Assembly: GCF_051155795.1 (NCBI RefSeq)
Contig: NZ_DAXETW010000139.1
Location: forward strand, 1-17,731
Direction of reading: 5' to 3'
Length of the DNA stretch: 17,731 nucleotides
Origin: Longibacter sp051155795
GTDB lineage: Bacteria; Bacteroidota; Rhodothermia; Rhodothermales; Salinibacteraceae
The notes under the pieces are model-generated. The model was not told the DNA's origin. It made no database searches and saw only the letters and a program-made list of their open reading frames with translations. The position numbers and the translations under genes were made by a program. Below, in pieces: positions 15,419 to 17,731 of the stretch; the stretch's first letter is position 1, and each line of letters begins with the position of its first letter.

Positions 15419-16853
15419 CCCGCGTCCAGTTGCGCGATTTATCGAAGATGTAGGTGGCGAGCTGGTCGATGGCGACGCGGTCCTGCTCCATTGAGTCCCG
15501 GTCGCGGACCGTCACAGTGTTGTCTTCCTTCGTGTCGAAGTCGACGGTAATACAGAACGGCGTACCCGCCTCGTCCATTCGGCGGTAGCGTTTGCCCATG
15601 GAGCCGCGCTCGTCATACTTCACGTTGAAGTGCTTCCGCAAGTCGGCTTCGATGTCGTGGGCGATCTCGGGAAGGCCTTCCTTTTTCACGAGCGGAAAAA
15701 TGGCCGCGCGGATCGGCGCGATTTCCGGGTGGAAGCGAAGCACAGAGCGCGTATCGCCCCGGACCTCCTCCTCGTAGTAGGCATCGCAAAGAAGCATCAG
15801 AACCGTTCGGTCGAGCCCAACCGACGTTTCGACGACGTACGGGATGTACTTCTCCTGCTCGAAGGGATCATAGTACGTCAGGTTCTTCCCCGAGTACTCG
15901 GCGTGGCGCTGCAGGTCGAAGTCTGTGCGTGAATGGATCCCCTCCAACTCCTTCCATCCAATCGGGAAGTTGTACTGGATATCGAAGGCCTGATCAGCGT
16001 AGTGCGACAGCTGTTCGTGCTCGTGGTACCGCAGGTTGTCCGGGTCGATGCCGAGACTGCGATGCCACTCCATACGATCGGCTTTCCAGCGCTCGAAGTG
16101 CTCGTCCTGCGTCCCGGGCTTGACGAAGTACTGCATCTCCATCTGCTCGAATTCGCGCATCCGAAAGACGAACTGGCGCGCGACGATCTCATTTCGGAAC
16201 GCCTTCCCGATCTGCGCGATGCCGAACGGTACATGCTGCCGGGTCGGCTCCTGTACGTTGCGAAAGTTGACGAAGATGCCCTGAGCGGTTTCCGGACGGA
16301 GGAAAAGGCGCGAGCCCTCCTCCTTCAACGGGCCCATGTGCGTTTCGAACATGAGGTTGAACTGGCGAACCTCCGTCCAATCGAACGCTCCAGAATCCGG
16401 TGCGGGAATCTCCTCCTCCATGATGATGGCGTGGAGGGCCTCCGGCATGTCATCCCCCGCGTTCAGGGCCTCGACGAGGCGCTCGTGAACATCGGCGGCG
16501 TGCTCCTCCTCCCCGTCAGACCGCAGGTCGCGGATGTAGTCTTCGATCAATTCATCGGCACGGTAGCGATTACCGCTCGCCTTGTCGTCGATCAGCGGGT
16601 CGTTGAAGGCGTCGGTATGCCCGGACGCCTCCCACGTCTTCGGGTGCATGAGAATGGCGGCATCGACCCCCTCAATGTCGTCGTTCTGGTAGACCATCGA
16701 CTGCCACCAGTGCTCCTTGACGTTGCGCTTCAGTTCGACACCCAGCGGCCCGTAGTCGTACGTCGCACTGAGCCCTCCGTAGATCTCGGAAGACTGGAAG
16801 ATGATGCCTCGCTGTTTGCAGAGGGATACAATCTTGTCGAAGAGCTCGCTCAT
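15414..16853 (-). CDS. glyS: Glycyl-tRNA synthetase, single-chain alpha2 type
   Basis: Class II aminoacyl-tRNA synthetase of 479 aa that charges tRNA-Gly with glycine; cytoplasmic and essential. It is the dimeric single-chain type, as in eukaryotes, archaea and many bacteria, not the alpha2beta2 GlyQ/GlyS form. N-terminus: LFDKIVSLCKQRGIIFQSSEIYGGLSATYDYGPLG, the family signature. Then LFLRPETAQGIFVNF and motif 2 GKAFRNEIVARQFVFRMREFEQMEMQYFV. Motif 3 is YIPYVVETSVGLDRTVLMLL. The C-terminal anticodon-binding domain starts at about PEIAPIRAAIFPLVKKEGLP. I use ATG 16853 because the signature begins there; the frame extends to 16994, but those 47 extra residues look non-coding and cover the promoter. 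The stop codon lies inside an octamer repeat. The secreted-protein gene follows on the same strand. Confidence 0.96.
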   Translation of the reverse strand: MSELFDKIVSLCKQRGIIFQSSEIYGGLSATYDYGPLGVELKRNVKEHWWQSMVYQNDDIEGVDAAILMHPKTWEASGHTDAFNDPLIDDKASGNRYRADELIEDYIRDLRSDGEEEHAADVHERLVEALNAGDDMPEALHAIIMEEEIPAPDSGAFDWTEVRQFNLMFETHMGPLKEEGSRLFLRPETAQGIFVNFRNVQEPTRQHVPFGIAQIGKAFRNEIVARQFVFRMREFEQMEMQYFVKPGTQDEHFERWKADRMEWHRSLGIDPDNLRYHEHEQLSHYADQAFDIQYNFPIGWKELEGIHSRTDFDLQRHAEYSGKNLTYYDPFEQEKYIPYVVETSVGLDRTVLMLLCDAYYEEEVRGDTRSVLRFHPEIAPIRAAIFPLVKKEGLPEIAHDIEADLRKHFNVKYDERGSMGKRYRRMDEAGTPFCITVDFDTKEDNTVTVRDRDSMEQDRVAIDQLATYIFDKSRNWTRG

Positions 16854-16860
16854 GGTGCGA

Positions 16861-16876
16861 TCACTGGTCACTGGTC
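16861..16876. repeat. Short heptamer tandem repeat in the glyS leader
   Basis: TCACTGG occurs twice in tandem (16861-16867, 16868-16874) and is followed by TC, 8 nt upstream of the glyS start on the minus strand. It occupies the place where a ribosome binding site would be. Only two copies, so chance is possible, but the 7-bp period resembles the other short repeats in this window. Confidence 0.35.
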
Positions 16877-16919
16877 GTCGGGCGATGGCCGGGACCTCCT
16901 TTCCGGGTTCCGGGCAGGA

Positions 16920-16951
16920 CAAAACGTAGCCACAGCACCTTCTGGATGCAA
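16920..16951 (-). promoter_or_regulatory. Candidate Bacteroidota-type promoter for glyS
   Basis: On the minus strand: TTGCAT (16951-16946), a 17-nt spacer, then TACGTTTTG (16928-16920). This gives TTG-N20-TAnnTTTT, close to the -33/-7 consensus and the same as the TTGCAT-N17-TACnTT upstream of the beta-hydroxylase. Transcription would start near 16914, giving a leader of about 60 nt that includes the TCACTGG repeat. Sequence match only. Confidence 0.45.
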
Positions 16952-17114
16952 CGCACAGGGCTTGAAAAGCACATGACGAGGACGCGGGCATCACCGTTCA
17001 ACCGGGAAACGCCCGCCTGCCGTTGTCGAAGTGCCGCGGATTCGCGACGTTGTCCTGTCGGTCTGCCGTCCCGGTATACCGCGACGCCTCCTTTTCCCTG
17101 ACGACGCAACCGCC

Positions 17115-17731
17115 ATGCTATCGACCGACCGTTCCGACTCCTTCCATCATCGCGTCGTGCTTATCACCGGCGGGACGTCAGGCATCGGCCGCGCGATGGT
17201 CGACGCGTTCGCGTCGGCAGGGGCCCGTATCGCCATCGCCGCCCGGGGCGTAGACGCCGGTGAACGGGTGGTCGCCGAAGTCGAAGCGAGCGGCGGATCG
17301 GCCCGGTTCTTCCCAACGGACGTCAGCGTCCCGGAGCAGGTGGAGGCCCTGGTTTCCGACGTTGCGGACGTCTTCGGCCAGCTGGATGTGGCGGTCAACA
17401 ACGCCGCATCGACCGAAGGGGCCGGGATGCCGACGCACGCCTTTGACGTCGATACGTTCGACCGGGCGGTGGCAACCAATCTACGCGGCGTCTGGATCGG
17501 GATGAAGCACCAGATCAACCAGATGCTCTCACAGGACCCACCGGGTGGGGCGATCGTCAACGTGTCGAGCATTAACGGACTCGGTGGGACCAGCGGCGCC
17601 AGCATCTACTCGGCCTGCAAGGCCGGTGTGCTGGCTCTGACCAAGTCGGCCGCCCAGGAATATGCATCGCAAGGCATCCGGATCAACGCGCTGGTGCCCG
17701 GATCTTTCGACACCCCGATGCTCGAGAAAGC
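17115..17731 (+). CDS. Short-chain dehydrogenase/reductase (SDR), 3' partial
   Basis: Classical SDR oxidoreductase, cytoplasmic, NAD(P)-dependent; 205 complete codons are visible before the window ends, of a usual 250 or so. Seen: the Rossmann cofactor loop T18-GGTSGIG, IAIAARG after strand 2, TDVS (the D contacting adenine), NNAA (variant of NNAG), and the catalytic set S152 (VNVSSING), Y165 and K169 (YSACK), then RINALVPGSFDTPM. The residues after strand 2 (A-A-R-G) favour NADP(H) over NAD(H), by family rule. ATG 17115 starts 14 residues before the first strand; no Shine-Dalgarno. It is divergent from glyS, with 261 bp between. Substrate unknown; SDR families are too broad to assign one. 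Confidence 0.92.
   Translation, partial: MLSTDRSDSFHHRVVLITGGTSGIGRAMVDAFASAGARIAIAARGVDAGERVVAEVEASGGSARFFPTDVSVPEQVEALVSDVADVFGQLDVAVNNAASTEGAGMPTHAFDVDTFDRAVATNLRGVWIGMKHQINQMLSQDPPGGAIVNVSSINGLGGTSGASIYSACKAGVLALTKSAAQEYASQGIRINALVPGSFDTPMLEK

Noticed and set aside
16854..16994. N-terminal extension of glyS
   Set aside because: The extra 47 residues are Cys/Ser/Arg-rich, unlike GlyRS, and cover the candidate promoter and heptamer repeat.
17050..17080. Possible SDR promoter (TTGTCC, then TATACC)
   Set aside because: The 19-nt hexamer spacing (22 nt from TTG to TA) fits neither sigma-70 nor the Bacteroidota pattern well.

Overview
The window is GC-rich, densely coded chromosomal DNA from a Gram-negative bacterium. 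The best guess is a Rhodothermota/Salinibacter-like relative of the Bacteroidota. Reasons: the encoded proteins are visibly rich in Asp and Glu; almost no start codon has a Shine-Dalgarno sequence (leaders are C/pyrimidine-rich instead); the RND pump has the enlarged form seen in that group; and three candidate promoters fit the Bacteroidota -33/-7 pattern (TTG, about 20 nt, TAnnTTTG-like). This placement is inference; no rRNA or other phylogenetic marker is present apart from glyS.

Layout. (1) 1-6541, + strand: a tripartite RND efflux operon of TolC-type outer membrane channel (5' end cut by the window), lipoprotein periplasmic adaptor, and a 1312-residue inner-membrane pump with a large extra membrane segment. 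(2) 6542-7874: an AspH-like Fe(II)/2-oxoglutarate beta-hydroxylase with its own candidate promoter, followed by about 318 bp without a gene. (3) 7875-11479, + strand: a CNNM/CBS transport protein lacking its usual C-terminal domain, the peptidoglycan-recycling ligase Mpl, and a BtuF-like metal/cobalamin receptor with no export signal. (4) 11480-12845: an M19 dipeptidase lipoprotein behind a good promoter. (5) 12846-14170: a repeat-filled spacer and a class III CoA-transferase. (6) 14209-16853, - strand: glyS (single-chain glycyl-tRNA synthetase), then a second repeat-filled spacer and a secreted protein with an HExxH zinc-protease motif. (7) 17115 to the end, + strand: a short-chain dehydrogenase, cut by the window.

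Most genes are ordinary envelope-related or housekeeping functions: drug/solute export, wall recycling, peptide hydrolysis, ion transport and translation. I see no phage, transposase, CRISPR, toxin-antitoxin or defence cluster.

The most unusual signal is between the genes. The spacers at about 12846-12970 and 15313-15420 share the same design on the same strand: five GGG tracts (both containing GGATAGGG), then a 30-60 bp gap, then a degenerate 8-bp tandem repeat (CACNTTNA) ending in CACCTA plus C's at a CDS boundary. In one case that boundary is the GTG start of the CoA-transferase; in the other the repeat contains the stop codon of glyS. Fragments of related short repeats lie at 11485-11515 and 16861-16876. 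This looks like a dispersed composite intergenic repeat.
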